Source of the DNA: Anatilimnocola aggregata | GTDB taxonomy: Bacteria > Planctomycetota > Planctomycetia > Pirellulales > Pirellulaceae | Assembly (NCBI RefSeq): GCF_007747655.1 | Contig: NZ_CP036274.1 | Coordinates: 3,224,001-3,288,000, forward strand | Direction of reading: 5' to 3' | Length of the DNA stretch: 64,000 nucleotides | Part shown: piece by piece, positions 24,553-33,890 of the stretch | How positions within the stretch are numbered: position 1 is the first letter of the stretch | Layout: each line of letters begins with the position of its first letter | Notes under the pieces: model-generated | What the model saw: the letters and a program-made list of their open reading frames with translations, nothing else | What the model was told of the DNA's origin: nothing | Databases searched by the model: none | Position numbers and translations under genes: made by a program

Positions 24553-25599
24553 TTATTCGGCAACGGCCAACGGTTCTTCGAGGAACTTGCCCATCGCGCG
24601 GAACTTCTCGTAACGCTGTTGGGTCAATTGGTCGCCAGTCTTGCTCGAAAGTTCACGCAGCGAACGGAGCAAGTACTGTTTGACCCGCGCGGCCGTTTGA
24701 AAGTGGTCGCGATGTGCGGCGCCCAGCGGCTCTTCAATCACGTGATCGATCACGCCGAGTCGCAGCAAGTCGCTGGAAGTGAACTTGAGCGCGGTCGCGG
24801 CCTTCTCGGCAAACTGATGGCTCTTCCAAAGAATGCCTGCGCAACCTTCGGGGCTGATGACCGAGTAATAGGAGTACTGCAACATGGCCACGCGATCGCC
24901 GACGCCGATGCCTAGCGCGCCACCGGAACCACCTTCGCCAATGACGATGCAAATGATGGGCGTCTTCATCCGCGACATTTCGTACATGTTCTCGGCAATC
25001 GCCTGCGACTGCCCGCGCTCTTCGGCGCCGATGCCCGGATAAGCTCCCGGGGTGTCGATCAGGCAGACGATCGGAATGCCATACTTCTCGGCCATCTTCA
25101 TCTTGAGCATCGCCTTGCGATAACCCTCGGGATGAGCGCAGCCAAAGTAGCAAGCGGTTCGTTCTTTGTAGGTGCGACCTTTCTGATGGCCGACGACGAG
25201 CACTTTGTGCTGATCGAGCCGGGCAAATCCGGTGAGCATGGCGCGGTCGTCGCCAAACTTGCGATCGCCGTGCAGTTCGACAAAGTCTTCGAACACCAGC
25301 GAGACATAGTCGGCCGTGTAAGGACGATCTTTATGGCGGGCGACTTGTACGATTTGCCATGGCGTGAGGTTGCTATAGACCTGTCGCGTGGTCTCGTTCA
25401 CTTCGCGGCGGATGCGGCGGAGTTCTTCTTCCTGCTCGGGCGTGCGCGCGGGAGTTTGCTCCAGGGTGCGAAGTTGCGCTTCGAGTGCGAGAATGGGAAG
25501 TTCGAAGTCGAGGCCAGGGGCCGTTTGCGCGGCACCGCTCGACGACCCATTGGCACCACTCGGGGAACCGTTGCTCGCGATGCTTGTCGTTTCACTCAT
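24553..25599 (-). CDS. accA: Acetyl-CoA carboxylase carboxyltransferase subunit alpha
   Basis: 348 residues, slightly longer than usual because of a Ser/Gly/Ala-rich N-terminal extension (about 28 residues). LDFELPILALEAQL, DYVSLVFEDFVELHGDRKFGDD (in parts), GFARLDQHKVLVVGHQKGR, VCLIDTPGAYPGIGAEERGQ and GEGGSGGALGIGVGD are standard AccA signatures. Together with AccD it transfers the carboxyl group from biotin to acetyl-CoA to make malonyl-CoA for fatty acid synthesis. It is followed by the fluoride antiporter gene. Confidence 0.97.
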   Translation of the reverse strand: MSETTSIASNGSPSGANGSSSGAAQTAPGLDFELPILALEAQLRTLEQTPARTPEQEEELRRIRREVNETTRQVYSNLTPWQIVQVARHKDRPYTADYVSLVFEDFVELHGDRKFGDDRAMLTGFARLDQHKVLVVGHQKGRTYKERTACYFGCAHPEGYRKAMLKMKMAEKYGIPIVCLIDTPGAYPGIGAEERGQSQAIAENMYEMSRMKTPIICIVIGEGGSGGALGIGVGDRVAMLQYSYYSVISPEGCAGILWKSHQFAEKAATALKFTSSDLLRLGVIDHVIEEPLGAAHRDHFQTAARVKQYLLRSLRELSSKTGDQLTQQRYEKFRAMGKFLEEPLAVAE

Positions 25600-25695
25600 T
25601 TCAATTCACCATCATCGAACGGAATATGCTGGCAGCGAGGAGCAGGCTTGCTAAGACAGCGATGCTAGGAAAGTGTTCGGTAATAACACGGACGA

Positions 25696-26598
25696 TTACA
25701 CGAAGCCTTTGCGGTCGTCCTTTAATGTTGGTCGAACCGTCGGGGGCTTAGGGACCACTTTGAAGGCGCGCATTTTCTGATACTCCTTCAAAAACTCCCA
25801 CATCGAGGGTGGGCGGTCCTCTTTGCGCTTGGCCATCATGCGGCGAATCAGATCGCTGAACTCTTGCGTGACATTGTCGTTCATTACTAGCACTGCTGGC
25901 ACAGCAGCATTCAAGTGCTTGTTCAGCAGATCGTCGGCATTGTCGCCCGTGTACGGCACCTTGCCGGTGATGAGTTCGTACAAGACGCAGCCAAAGCTAT
26001 AGATGTCGGCCCGCGCGTCGAGATTTTGGTTCCGAATCTGCTCGGGCGAAATGTAGCTGCGCGTGCCTTGAGTGCGCGTGCCGCCGAACATGTTGCCAAA
26101 CATTGCCGAGAGACCCGTCCTCATCTTCTCGGAAATGGCGAAGTCGATCAGCTTGACGTGGGCGTCGTCGCTGATGAGAAAATTATCTGGCTTCACGTCG
26201 CGATGAACCCAGCCTTTGGTGTGCAGATAAAACAGTGCTTGCGAACCTTGCTCGACAAACTTCGGCGCGAAATAGCTGATGGCCTGAGGCCCCAGTCGCA
26301 ACCAGAGTTTAAGGTTCGGGTGCTCGAAATATTCCATCACCAGGTAAGGCGTTTCGCCTTCGGTGTTGAACTCGTGAATGCGAATGAGGTTGGGGTGATT
26401 CAATTCCCCGGCCACTTCATATTCGCGTTTGAGTTCGTTGATGATCGCCTTGTCTTTTCGCTTCTCGGGGACGGGCACTTTCAGTGCATAGCGAGTCGTA
26501 TCGTCCGATTTGGCTGCTTCCCAAACCTGGCAGGTCTGACCGACGCGAATCAGTCGCACCAGGCGATAAGGTCCAAGAAAATCGCGGGCTCTTGTCAC
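25696..26598 (-). CDS. Serine/threonine protein kinase
   Basis: 300 residues, essentially a bare kinase domain without a membrane anchor. Motifs are ALKVPV (ATP-binding Lys), WVHRDVKPDNFLIS (catalytic loop), IDFAISEK (DFG changed to DFA), YISPEQIRNQNLDARADIYSFG (quoted partly: SPEQIRNQ and ARADIYSFG) and the C-lobe arginine region. The glycine loop is degenerate (IRVGQTCQVWE). The changed DFG and glycine loop could lower activity. The start is GTG 26598, with no strong ribosome binding site. Confidence 0.85.
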   Translation of the reverse strand: MTRARDFLGPYRLVRLIRVGQTCQVWEAAKSDDTTRYALKVPVPEKRKDKAIINELKREYEVAGELNHPNLIRIHEFNTEGETPYLVMEYFEHPNLKLWLRLGPQAISYFAPKFVEQGSQALFYLHTKGWVHRDVKPDNFLISDDAHVKLIDFAISEKMRTGLSAMFGNMFGGTRTQGTRSYISPEQIRNQNLDARADIYSFGCVLYELITGKVPYTGDNADDLLNKHLNAAVPAVLVMNDNVTQEFSDLIRRMMAKRKEDRPPSMWEFLKEYQKMRAFKVVPKPPTVRPTLKDDRKGFV

Positions 26599-26846
26599 TG
26601 CCTGTATGCTCGCAAAAAGTTGTTGACCATTTATTTGCAGGGTTCCGCCAAGTGCGCCCTACAATCGGTAGTCTAAACCAGCCCTCCGAATGGTTAAAGG
26701 GCAGCCTGCGGCGTGTACCCCCCTGACCTGCCTCGTCAGATGGCTGCTGAAGGTTAAGATCGGATCAAGTTTTCGGTTCCAAGTGTCAGGTTTCACGTTC
26801 GAAGTCGATAGTTCGAAGTTTAGTCCCTTTCACTCACTGCCATCCC

Positions 26847-28883
26847 ATGCCTGATTGGACTTACCGCACGCTGTTCCAGAGGCCGCTCTTCGCGCTGCCT
26901 TTTAAGACGGCTCGCGCGCTGGCCTTCAGTGGACTGGGAACACTCGCGAAGATACCGGGTGGCGTATATGTCGTCGATTTTTTTGGACACATGCTGCCGC
27001 CGCGCGATCTGACGATTGTTGTGGACGGCGTGGAATACCGCAGCCCCGTCGGGCTTGGCCCTCATCTCGATCCGCAACAACAAGCGCTCAGGGCGATCAG
27101 CCGGTTTGGAGTGGGCTGGGTCGAAATTGATCCCGCGTTCCAAGCTCAGGATGCCACCGCGAAACTGTCAGTTTCAGCGGTCGAGCAAACGGTTCAATGG
27201 CAACTCAGTTCCGATGGGACAGAGCCCGCTGCAGATCCGCCCCCCTCCCCTGCCCTGACGGTTCCCGTTTGGCGACGGCTGAGTTGCCCGCATACGACCG
27301 CCGAGCAAGCAACCACCGCTGCCTGTTTGCAGCAGATCGAGGCCCACGGATTTACAACGAATCCGCTAACGCTCAATACACTCGGCATTGCAGTCGCCCA
27401 GCAGTGGTCACTCGACGAGTGGAAAGTTCATCTCGGCACGATTCAAGAGCGGCTGCGCTACGAAGGCGAAGACGAGCTCGCAGAGATCGAGTTCGCGACG
27501 CCCGTCTACGTCGTGCTGCCATTGGATCTGTCGCTCGCGGACCAGCGACACTATTTAATCGCAGCTCGCGAAGCAGGGATCCGTGGTTTCGTGATTGCCA
27601 ATACCGAATTCGACTCTCCCCTCGCCGCGAGCGCGCAACTTGGTTGCTGTTGTCTTCTCCTTCAAGCTCTGCGAACCGAGTTCGGCAACGATTGCACGTT
27701 GGTTGCCTCAGCTGGAATTCACTCGCCCGAAGATGCGCTGCGCGCCTGGCGCAGCGGCGCGACGCTGGTCCAAGTCGATTCCGGACTGATCTTCGCGGGC
27801 CCCGGATTGCCGAAGCGAATTAATGACGCGCGGCGGTTCTTCCAATCGATCTATCCGCCGCTCTACGCCAATCGTGGCCAGCATGTGCAGTTCCCCTCCC
27901 CTCCCCTGCCCCAGCCACACTCACCTGCCGTGCGGATGGTCGAGCAGTCCTGGTTTTGGTTGCTACTCCTCGGGCTCTCGATGTTTGGCGGTGGACTACT
28001 CGCAGGAATTATTGCCGCGACTCGCGTGGTCCTTCCTTACGACGAAGCTTACTTGGGACTGACGCGCGTGCAGATCGCGGCAATCAATCCGCGGCTGTTG
28101 CTCTTCATGGCGCACGACCGCGTGACCCTGGCCGGCACGATGTTGGCCATTGGTGTCTTCTATTCGTTCCTCGCCTGGCATGGTGTCCGTCAAGGTTCGC
28201 ATTGGGCCTGGCTGACGATCCTCACTTCTGCCCTCTCCGGATTCGCCAGCTTCTTCTTGTTTCTCTTCTTCGGTTACTTCGACCCATTTCATGCGCTCGT
28301 CACGGCCATCTTGCTGCAGTTACTGCTCGCCGGTTGGCAAGGGAAGTTGAGTTCACCGGCCGTGCCGCAATTTCCTAACCTGCGCGATACGCTCGCCTGG
28401 CGTTTGTGCCAATGGGGACAGCTGTTGTTTGTCATTCAAGGGGCGGCCCTCATCGTTGGCGGCTGCGTGATTTGTTACGTCGGCAGTACCACCGTGTTCG
28501 TGCCCGAAGATCTGGAGTTCATGCGGACCACGCGCGAGACACTTCTTGGTTTGCATCCGCGACTGATCCCCGTCGTTGCTCACGACCGCGCCAGTTTTGG
28601 TGGCATGCTGATCTCGTGCGGGCTCGCCACACTCCTCTCGGCGCTTTGGGGCTTTCGTCAGGGTGACGGTTGGCAGTGGTGGATGTACTTGCTCGCCAGC
28701 ACGCTGGCCTATGGTTCCACCATGCTCGTCCACTTTGCGGTCGGATATCACAGCGGCTGGCATCTGGCCCCTGCCCTCCTTGGCTGGGGGCTGGTCATTG
28801 CCGGCCTTGCCCTCAGCTATCCCTATCTCATGGGTATCGACCTGGCTCACTATCGCCGCTGGAAAGAACTGCTGGCAAAGTAG
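26847..28883 (+). CDS. Dihydroorotate-dehydrogenase-like domain fused to a membrane domain
   Basis: 678 residues. Residues 1 to about 345 resemble class 2 dihydroorotate dehydrogenase. The opening is similar, SPVGLGPHLDPQQQALRAI stands in the FMN region, and LVASAGIHSPEDALRAWRSG plus TLVQVDSGLIFAGPGLPK match the phosphate-binding end. The usual GTxTPxPQxGNPxPR and NxSSPNT motifs are missing, so activity is doubtful. Residues about 370-678 form roughly eight membrane segments in two repeats, each with an NPRLL/HPRLI...AHDR block followed by an RQG turn. Two CTCCCCTGCCC motifs add Pro/Ser loops, one at the domain junction. Confidence 0.65.
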   Translation: MPDWTYRTLFQRPLFALPFKTARALAFSGLGTLAKIPGGVYVVDFFGHMLPPRDLTIVVDGVEYRSPVGLGPHLDPQQQALRAISRFGVGWVEIDPAFQAQDATAKLSVSAVEQTVQWQLSSDGTEPAADPPPSPALTVPVWRRLSCPHTTAEQATTAACLQQIEAHGFTTNPLTLNTLGIAVAQQWSLDEWKVHLGTIQERLRYEGEDELAEIEFATPVYVVLPLDLSLADQRHYLIAAREAGIRGFVIANTEFDSPLAASAQLGCCCLLLQALRTEFGNDCTLVASAGIHSPEDALRAWRSGATLVQVDSGLIFAGPGLPKRINDARRFFQSIYPPLYANRGQHVQFPSPPLPQPHSPAVRMVEQSWFWLLLLGLSMFGGGLLAGIIAATRVVLPYDEAYLGLTRVQIAAINPRLLLFMAHDRVTLAGTMLAIGVFYSFLAWHGVRQGSHWAWLTILTSALSGFASFFLFLFFGYFDPFHALVTAILLQLLLAGWQGKLSSPAVPQFPNLRDTLAWRLCQWGQLLFVIQGAALIVGGCVICYVGSTTVFVPEDLEFMRTTRETLLGLHPRLIPVVAHDRASFGGMLISCGLATLLSALWGFRQGDGWQWWMYLLASTLAYGSTMLVHFAVGYHSGWHLAPALLGWGLVIAGLALSYPYLMGIDLAHYRRWKELLAK

Positions 28884-28996
28884 CGACCAAAAGCTCTTCA
28901 TCCGGCATTAAGGTTGGCTTCCCTACAGTTCCTCCGAAAGACGCCGTGGTTCCGCAACTTGGCGGGCTTCCGCACACTTCTCGAAAAGGAACGATC

Positions 28997-29902
28997 ATGA
29001 AACGAAGCCTTTGGACGAGCGCAGCGCTCATCATCGCCACCGCCTGTGGGGCTATCGTGCTTCCCGGCAGCGGGTATTTCGGCTGGCAGACTTCGGCCGA
29101 GGAAGTCGCCCAGACCGAACAAAACTCTGAAACTGTCAGTGGCAAGGTCGCCAAGCTCCTGCGCAATGACCGCGACGATGTTGATGGCCTCAAGCTGGAG
29201 AATGGTCGCGACGTTCATTTTCCGCCGCACATCGGTCGCGAAGTCGAACGGGCGGTGAAGCCAGGCACTACGGTGATTGTCGTCGGCAAGCTGGAAACGC
29301 GGCCGAAGGGAGAGAAGGTTTTCGCGGCCTTGCGAATCGAAGCGGCTGGTCAGACCATCAAAGTCACCCGCCCAGAGCCACCTGCACCCAAGGATGGACC
29401 CAAAGCCAACAAGCAGGCCGAAGAGAAGATGAGCGTGACTGGCAAGATCGAAAAGGTGGTCAAGAACCCTCACGGCGATGTTGATGGTCTGCTTCTCAGC
29501 GACAAGACCGAAGTGAAATTCCCACCACACCAAGGTGCGGAACTCGCCAAGCTGATTGCTGTCGGGGACGAAGTGAACATCTCCGGCCGCAAACATCAGA
29601 CTCCCAAGGGGGAAACACATTTGCAAGCCGACAAGATCACCGCGGTGGCCAGTGGCAAAGTGATCGAGCGCGAGGAACCGGCTCCTCATCGCCCCCCTGC
29701 CCCGCCCCACGGCCCCAAAGGCGGACCAATGCACGATGGGCCCAAAGGCGGGCCGAAGCACGATGGGCTAAAGCATGCCAAGCCAGCTCCGCACGAACAG
29801 CCACCGCACGAAGAAATTCTGCGCGAGTTGCGAGAACTGCGCAAACTGATCGAACGAAAGTTTCCAGATCAACCTACTTCGGCTGCCGACGCCGCGAAGT
29901 AA
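28997..29902 (+). CDS. Secreted protein with two OB-like repeats
   Basis: 301 residues from ATG 28997, preceded by AAAAGGA. A signal segment (about 1-30) leads to two copies of a domain of about 80 residues. The first reads VSGKVAKLLRNDRDDVDGLKLE..VHFPPHIG and the second VTGKIEKVVKNPHGDVDGLLLS..VKFPPHQG. Both end in a VGKLETRPKGE or SGRKHQTPKGE strand pair, as in OB-fold repeats. The tail is His/Pro/Gly/Lys-rich, then a charged helix. It precedes a two-component system on the same strand by 55 bases and could be its periplasmic partner; that is inference. Confidence 0.65.
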   Translation: MKRSLWTSAALIIATACGAIVLPGSGYFGWQTSAEEVAQTEQNSETVSGKVAKLLRNDRDDVDGLKLENGRDVHFPPHIGREVERAVKPGTTVIVVGKLETRPKGEKVFAALRIEAAGQTIKVTRPEPPAPKDGPKANKQAEEKMSVTGKIEKVVKNPHGDVDGLLLSDKTEVKFPPHQGAELAKLIAVGDEVNISGRKHQTPKGETHLQADKITAVASGKVIEREEPAPHRPPAPPHGPKGGPMHDGPKGGPKHDGLKHAKPAPHEQPPHEEILRELRELRKLIERKFPDQPTSAADAAK

Positions 29903-29957
29903 GCGGGCCAGCTAAGATGGCTGGTCTATCACAGCCCCTTTGGTCCCGAGTTCGATC

Positions 29958-30611
29958 ATGCGTGTGCTGATCATTGAAGATGAGCCTGACCTGCGGCGTC
30001 TGATCGCCGAGGTCTTGTGCGAAGCCGATTACGCCGTCGACATTGCAGCCGACGGTCAGGACGGACTCACGAAGGCTCTCAGTTGGTCGTACGATGCCAT
30101 CGTGCTCGACTTAATGCTTCCCAAGCTCGATGGCTGGAAGTTGCTCGCGCAGTTGCGGCGCGAGAAGGCCACGCCCGTGCTCATTGTCTCTGCTCGCGAC
30201 TCGGTGCGCGATCGCGTCGAAGGGCTCGACCTGGGCGCCGACGATTATCTGATCAAGCCCTTCGAGCGCGCCGAGTTGCTCGCACGCTTGCGGGCGCTCA
30301 TCCGCCGCGCCGCGGGGCAGAGCGTGACGGAATTGACCATCGGCGAAGTTCGGATCGACCTGCGGTCGCGCACGGTGTTGCTGGGGCAGGAACCAATCGT
30401 GCTTACATCGCGCGAGTACGTGCTGCTGGAATACCTGGCGCTCCATCGCGGGCGCGTGGTCAGTCGCACCGAACTCTTCGATCACTTGTTCGACGAGAAC
30501 GAAAACAGCTTGTCGAACTTGCTCGATGTTCATGTTTCGAACATTCGCAAAAAGCTCGGACACGAACTGATCGAAACCCGGCGAGGGCTCGGCTATGTCA
30601 TCCCCGAATGA
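29958..30611 (+). CDS. OmpR-family response regulator
   Basis: 217 residues. The receiver has acidic DEP residues near position 10, AIVLDLMLPKLDGW (phosphoacceptor Asp51) and DDYLIKPF. A winged-helix DNA-binding domain follows (LTSREYVLLEYLALHRGRVV, VHVSNIRKKLG, IETRRGLGYVI). ATG 29958 starts the receiver; an upstream in-frame start would add six residues. It overlaps the kinase gene by 17 bases. Confidence 0.95.
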   Translation: MRVLIIEDEPDLRRLIAEVLCEADYAVDIAADGQDGLTKALSWSYDAIVLDLMLPKLDGWKLLAQLRREKATPVLIVSARDSVRDRVEGLDLGADDYLIKPFERAELLARLRALIRRAAGQSVTELTIGEVRIDLRSRTVLLGQEPIVLTSREYVLLEYLALHRGRVVSRTELFDHLFDENENSLSNLLDVHVSNIRKKLGHELIETRRGLGYVIPE

Positions 30612-32085
30612 GCCCGAAAATTCAGCGCAACCGGAGCGCCTCCCCTCCCCTGCCCCGCGCGCGGGCCGTCCGTTATGGGTCGAGATTCTCTTGGCGCAAT
30701 TGGCCGTGCTGCTGCTCGTTGTGCTTGGCTTCGGCGGGACCGTTTATGGATTGCTGCGGCAGAGCATCTATCGCGAAGCAGAGGCGGACCTGTTTGCCGC
30801 AGCCCAGCTAATCGAACGTGATCTCGCCAGCGGACAACCCGCCACGCAGTTGGAAATCTCGCGCACTTATTGGCACCGCTTTGGTCCAGCCCCGCGCGAT
30901 CGCGCATACTTTGTTGTCTGGCAAGCTGCGGGCAAATTACTTGCCGATAGCGGCGACGTGCCGAAGCAGGTCACTCCGGCGAAAGAGTTGCCGAAGCGAG
31001 GTGGTCCCCGTCCTTACGCCACGCGTTGGCAGGCTGGCGACTTGCAAGTGATTGCCCGCGGACCCCGCGATGAGCAAATCTTGATTGGTCGACCACTCGG
31101 CAAAGAGCAAGATCGCTTGCGCAATCTGCTCTCGACCCTTGCTCTGATTGGCCTGGCAGCGCTTGCCATCGGCGGGCTCGTGGCATGGTGGCTGGCGCGG
31201 CGGATTACGCAGCCGATTGAACAACTGACGCAAACCGCGGAGCAGATCTCGGCCCGGCAACTCGACCAGCGACTGCCATCGCCGACGAGTTCCACGGAAC
31301 TGCTTAGCCTGGCCACGGTGTTTAATCGGATGCTCGACCGTTTGCAGGGAGCCTTTCAGCAGCAAACGCGATTCACGTCCGACGCTTCGCATGAATTGCG
31401 CACGCCGGTCACCGTCATTCTCACACAGGCGGAGCATTCGCTGGCCCGGCCGCGCAGTAGCGACGAATACCGCGCGGCGCTCGATACCTGCCTGCGTGCT
31501 GCGCGGCGAATGAAGCGGCTGGTTGATGACTTGCTGTTGCTGGCTCGCGCCGACGCCGGCCGGCTGCAACCAAGGCGAGAAGTGTGCGATCTGGCCGAGG
31601 TTGCTCGCACGACGCTCGCCTGGCTCGAACCGCTGGCCAGTGAACAGAAAATTCAGCTGATGTCGCAACTAACGAGTACGTTGACCGCGGGCGATGCCCA
31701 ACAGCTCGGGCAGGTTGTTGCCAATCTGGTTGGGAACGCCATTCAATACAACAGGCCTGGCGGCGAAGTGCAAGTCACCACTGCGACCGAAGATGGCTGG
31801 GCGCTGCTCCGTGTGCGCGATAAAGGCCCCGGCATTGCGCTAGCCGATCAATCGCGAATCTTTGAACGATTCTTTCGCGCCGATCAAGCTCGCACGGTTC
31901 CCAGCGATTCCACCGCCGCCGCGAGTGGTCAGGGAACGGGGCTCGGGCTGAGCATTGTCGCCGAGATTGTCACTGCACACGGCGGGACGATTCTTGTGGA
32001 ATCATCACTGGGGGATGGTTCGACGTTTACTGTGCGGTTACCGCTGGAGGATGAAGCGGCCGAAGCAAAGTTGAAATCAAGCTAG
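30595..32085 (+). CDS. Transmembrane sensor histidine kinase, partner of the upstream regulator
   Basis: 496 residues. A Pro/Ser-rich start (ERLPSPAPRAG, from a CCCTGCCC motif) leads to TM1 (about 28-50), an extracytoplasmic sensor of about 125 residues, TM2 (about 178-200) and a HAMP domain. HisKA with SDASHELRTPVTVI (His266) and a HATPase domain (NLVGNAIQYN, DKGPGIALAD, GTGLGLSIVAEIV) complete it. Translation is probably coupled to the regulator gene. The signal is unknown. Confidence 0.93.
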   Translation: MSSPNEPENSAQPERLPSPAPRAGRPLWVEILLAQLAVLLLVVLGFGGTVYGLLRQSIYREAEADLFAAAQLIERDLASGQPATQLEISRTYWHRFGPAPRDRAYFVVWQAAGKLLADSGDVPKQVTPAKELPKRGGPRPYATRWQAGDLQVIARGPRDEQILIGRPLGKEQDRLRNLLSTLALIGLAALAIGGLVAWWLARRITQPIEQLTQTAEQISARQLDQRLPSPTSSTELLSLATVFNRMLDRLQGAFQQQTRFTSDASHELRTPVTVILTQAEHSLARPRSSDEYRAALDTCLRAARRMKRLVDDLLLLARADAGRLQPRREVCDLAEVARTTLAWLEPLASEQKIQLMSQLTSTLTAGDAQQLGQVVANLVGNAIQYNRPGGEVQVTTATEDGWALLRVRDKGPGIALADQSRIFERFFRADQARTVPSDSTAAASGQGTGLGLSIVAEIVTAHGGTILVESSLGDGSTFTVRLPLEDEAAEAKLKSS

Positions 32086-32102
32086 TTCGCGGTGCAGCGC
32101 AC

Positions 32103-32408
32103 TCAGGCCAGCGACAATGTCTTGAGTGTCCGGGGAAGTTGCCGTGCCGTGTGGATGACGGCGAGCACATCAATATGATTTGCCTGAATCTGATAAATCA
32201 CCCGATAGCTTCCCTCAATCACTTTGGGAATTGACGGGTCTCCGTATTCGAGCACTATCTGGCCCGATTCAGGAAAAGTAGCAAGTTGGATCGATCGTCC
32301 GGTGATGCGATCTACCATTCGATGTGCGTAGCGTTGTGAGTTACCCGCGATGTACTCGTAGATGTCCGTCAATGGACCAATGGCAGTATTGGTCCAGTAC
32401 ACTTTCAT
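32103..32408 (-). CDS. ParE/RelE-family toxin
   Basis: 101 residues, typical of the family. IGPLTDIYEYIAGNSQRYAHR, here split as IGPLTDIYEYIAG and NSQRYAHRMVDRI, and YRVIYQIQANHIDVLAVIHTAR match ParE-type toxins. It overlaps the upstream antitoxin gene by 4 bases (ATGA), the usual operon order. ParE toxins act on gyrase and RelE toxins on ribosome-bound mRNA; the ParE side seems closer here. Confidence 0.88.
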   Translation of the reverse strand: MKVYWTNTAIGPLTDIYEYIAGNSQRYAHRMVDRITGRSIQLATFPESGQIVLEYGDPSIPKVIEGSYRVIYQIQANHIDVLAVIHTARQLPRTLKTLSLA

Positions 32409-32602
32409 TTGTTCAGCCCAAATCCTCGGCGCACTTCTTCGACATCGACCACACGTCCCGCCTTGGCATCATCCAGGCCACATTCGATGCACTGACGAAC
32501 GTAAATCTGCTGCATCACATCATCCCGGGTGGCGTTGAGTGGAAGTGAGTCGATCAGTCGATGAGCAGCGGCCCGAATATCGGGCGAAGTTTTATCCGCC
32601 AT
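32405..32602 (-). CDS. Antitoxin of the ParE-type pair
   Basis: 65 residues from ATG 32602; a longer in-frame version begins at 32641. It is an alpha-helical, acidic protein (MADKTSPDIRAAAHRLIDSL, then DDVMQQIYVRQCIECGLDD) ending with a segment that probably wraps the toxin. It is immediately upstream of the toxin with an ATGA overlap. The DNA-binding fold is not certain. Confidence 0.75.
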   Translation of the reverse strand: MADKTSPDIRAAAHRLIDSLPLNATRDDVMQQIYVRQCIECGLDDAKAGRVVDVEEVRRGFGLNK

Positions 32603-32740
32603 ACCAGCATCCTTGGGGCTTGTCCGCTTGACGATTTCCACTTCTAAACTACCGCCGAATTCCCCTTCGTGCCACCTGGTTATATCTTTGCCAGTCCAGA
32701 ACCGTAATTTGGCGAATTCCCCTCCTTGCGAGAAGTATCC

Positions 32741-33748
32741 CTATATAGCCGGCTGAGGCAGCGCCAGCGGCTGAGACTCTGGGTTGACTGCAGTTCGTCG
32801 CAGTAGTGAGAGGGCGGATGGCAGGCCGACGAGCGCGAGTAGCACGATCAGTCCGATGATTACGAGCCCTGCTTGTTCATCGCCGAGAAGAGGAGTTAAA
32901 GCTCGGGTCAACGCGCCGCAGGCGACAGCTCCCATGTTGTGAATCGCGTGGACGAGCATGCCTGGCTTGACTGAATTAGTGCGGTAGGCAAGCAAGCCGG
33001 TTACTATCCCAAGCGGGATTACCGCCACGATATGTTGCAGCGAGTCAGCATGCAGGATGGCGAACAGGAGTGTTGAGACAGCAATGGCTGTTGTTGGCGA
33101 CCAGCGTGCGAGCAGCCGACGTTGAACGTAGCCGCGAAACACGATTTCTTCGACGAGCACTGGGAGCACGCTGAGGATGACTGCGACCAGAACGATCGTC
33201 CACCAGGCACTTTCGCTCACCGCCGCGCTCGTCGGACTGGCGGCTGGCTGGCCCAGCAGGAGTGTCGAGCCGATCATGACTGCCAGGGCCGTCGAAAGTG
33301 TGAAGCACGCCAGTGTCGCCAGGCCGAGGCCAGTGAAGTTTCGCCCCGTTGGTGCCAACAGGCCGAGCCGTTGCTGGAACGGCTCTGGCGAGCAGCTGGC
33401 GGCGAGCAGTACGAGTGTGCCCATGCCGAGTTGAAAAGGAATGACCGTGACCAATAGTGCCATCAGTGGCTGCTGAAAGACTTCTTGTGCATGGGTTTTC
33501 ATGGCAGAGGGATCTAATCCTTGCGGTCCGAAGGATATGGCAATTACGATGCCGGCAATCACGAAGGCCATGATTACGGCAATCTGCCCGACCAACGCCG
33601 CGACAAACAAAGTGGTGAAGACTGTCCAGATGCGCGGTTTGCTCGGCGCTGAACTAGGGGAGTAACTTGGAACAGCACTCGCGGCAGAACTTGTGGCTGG
33701 CAACGCCGATTCAGAACTTTCCAAGGCCAAAGCGATACCCGTGCTCAT
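32741..33748 (-). CDS. CPBP-family intramembrane metalloprotease
   Basis: 335 residues from ATG 33748, with GGAG 7 bases upstream. About eight membrane segments. The active-site motifs are VEEIVFRGYVQRRL (EExxxR), LLFAILHADSLQH and VHAIHNMGAVAC (the two His motifs). CPBP (Abi/Rce1) proteins cleave after processed membrane substrates or give immunity to bacteriocins. The neighbouring genes give no hint of the substrate. Confidence 0.88.
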   Translation of the reverse strand: MSTGIALALESSESALPATSSAASAVPSYSPSSAPSKPRIWTVFTTLFVAALVGQIAVIMAFVIAGIVIAISFGPQGLDPSAMKTHAQEVFQQPLMALLVTVIPFQLGMGTLVLLAASCSPEPFQQRLGLLAPTGRNFTGLGLATLACFTLSTALAVMIGSTLLLGQPAASPTSAAVSESAWWTIVLVAVILSVLPVLVEEIVFRGYVQRRLLARWSPTTAIAVSTLLFAILHADSLQHIVAVIPLGIVTGLLAYRTNSVKPGMLVHAIHNMGAVACGALTRALTPLLGDEQAGLVIIGLIVLLALVGLPSALSLLRRTAVNPESQPLALPQPAI

Positions 33749-33890
33749 TGCTGGACTCCGATAGTAAAGAGGCGCTGCGCTGACAACCGCAGCGCACTTC
33801 GCGGACTTACACTCCAGCGTAAGAATCACCACTTTGTTACAGCCGGGCGGTGAGTTTTCGCACGACGGCTGAAGGGTCAGAATAAAGGGC

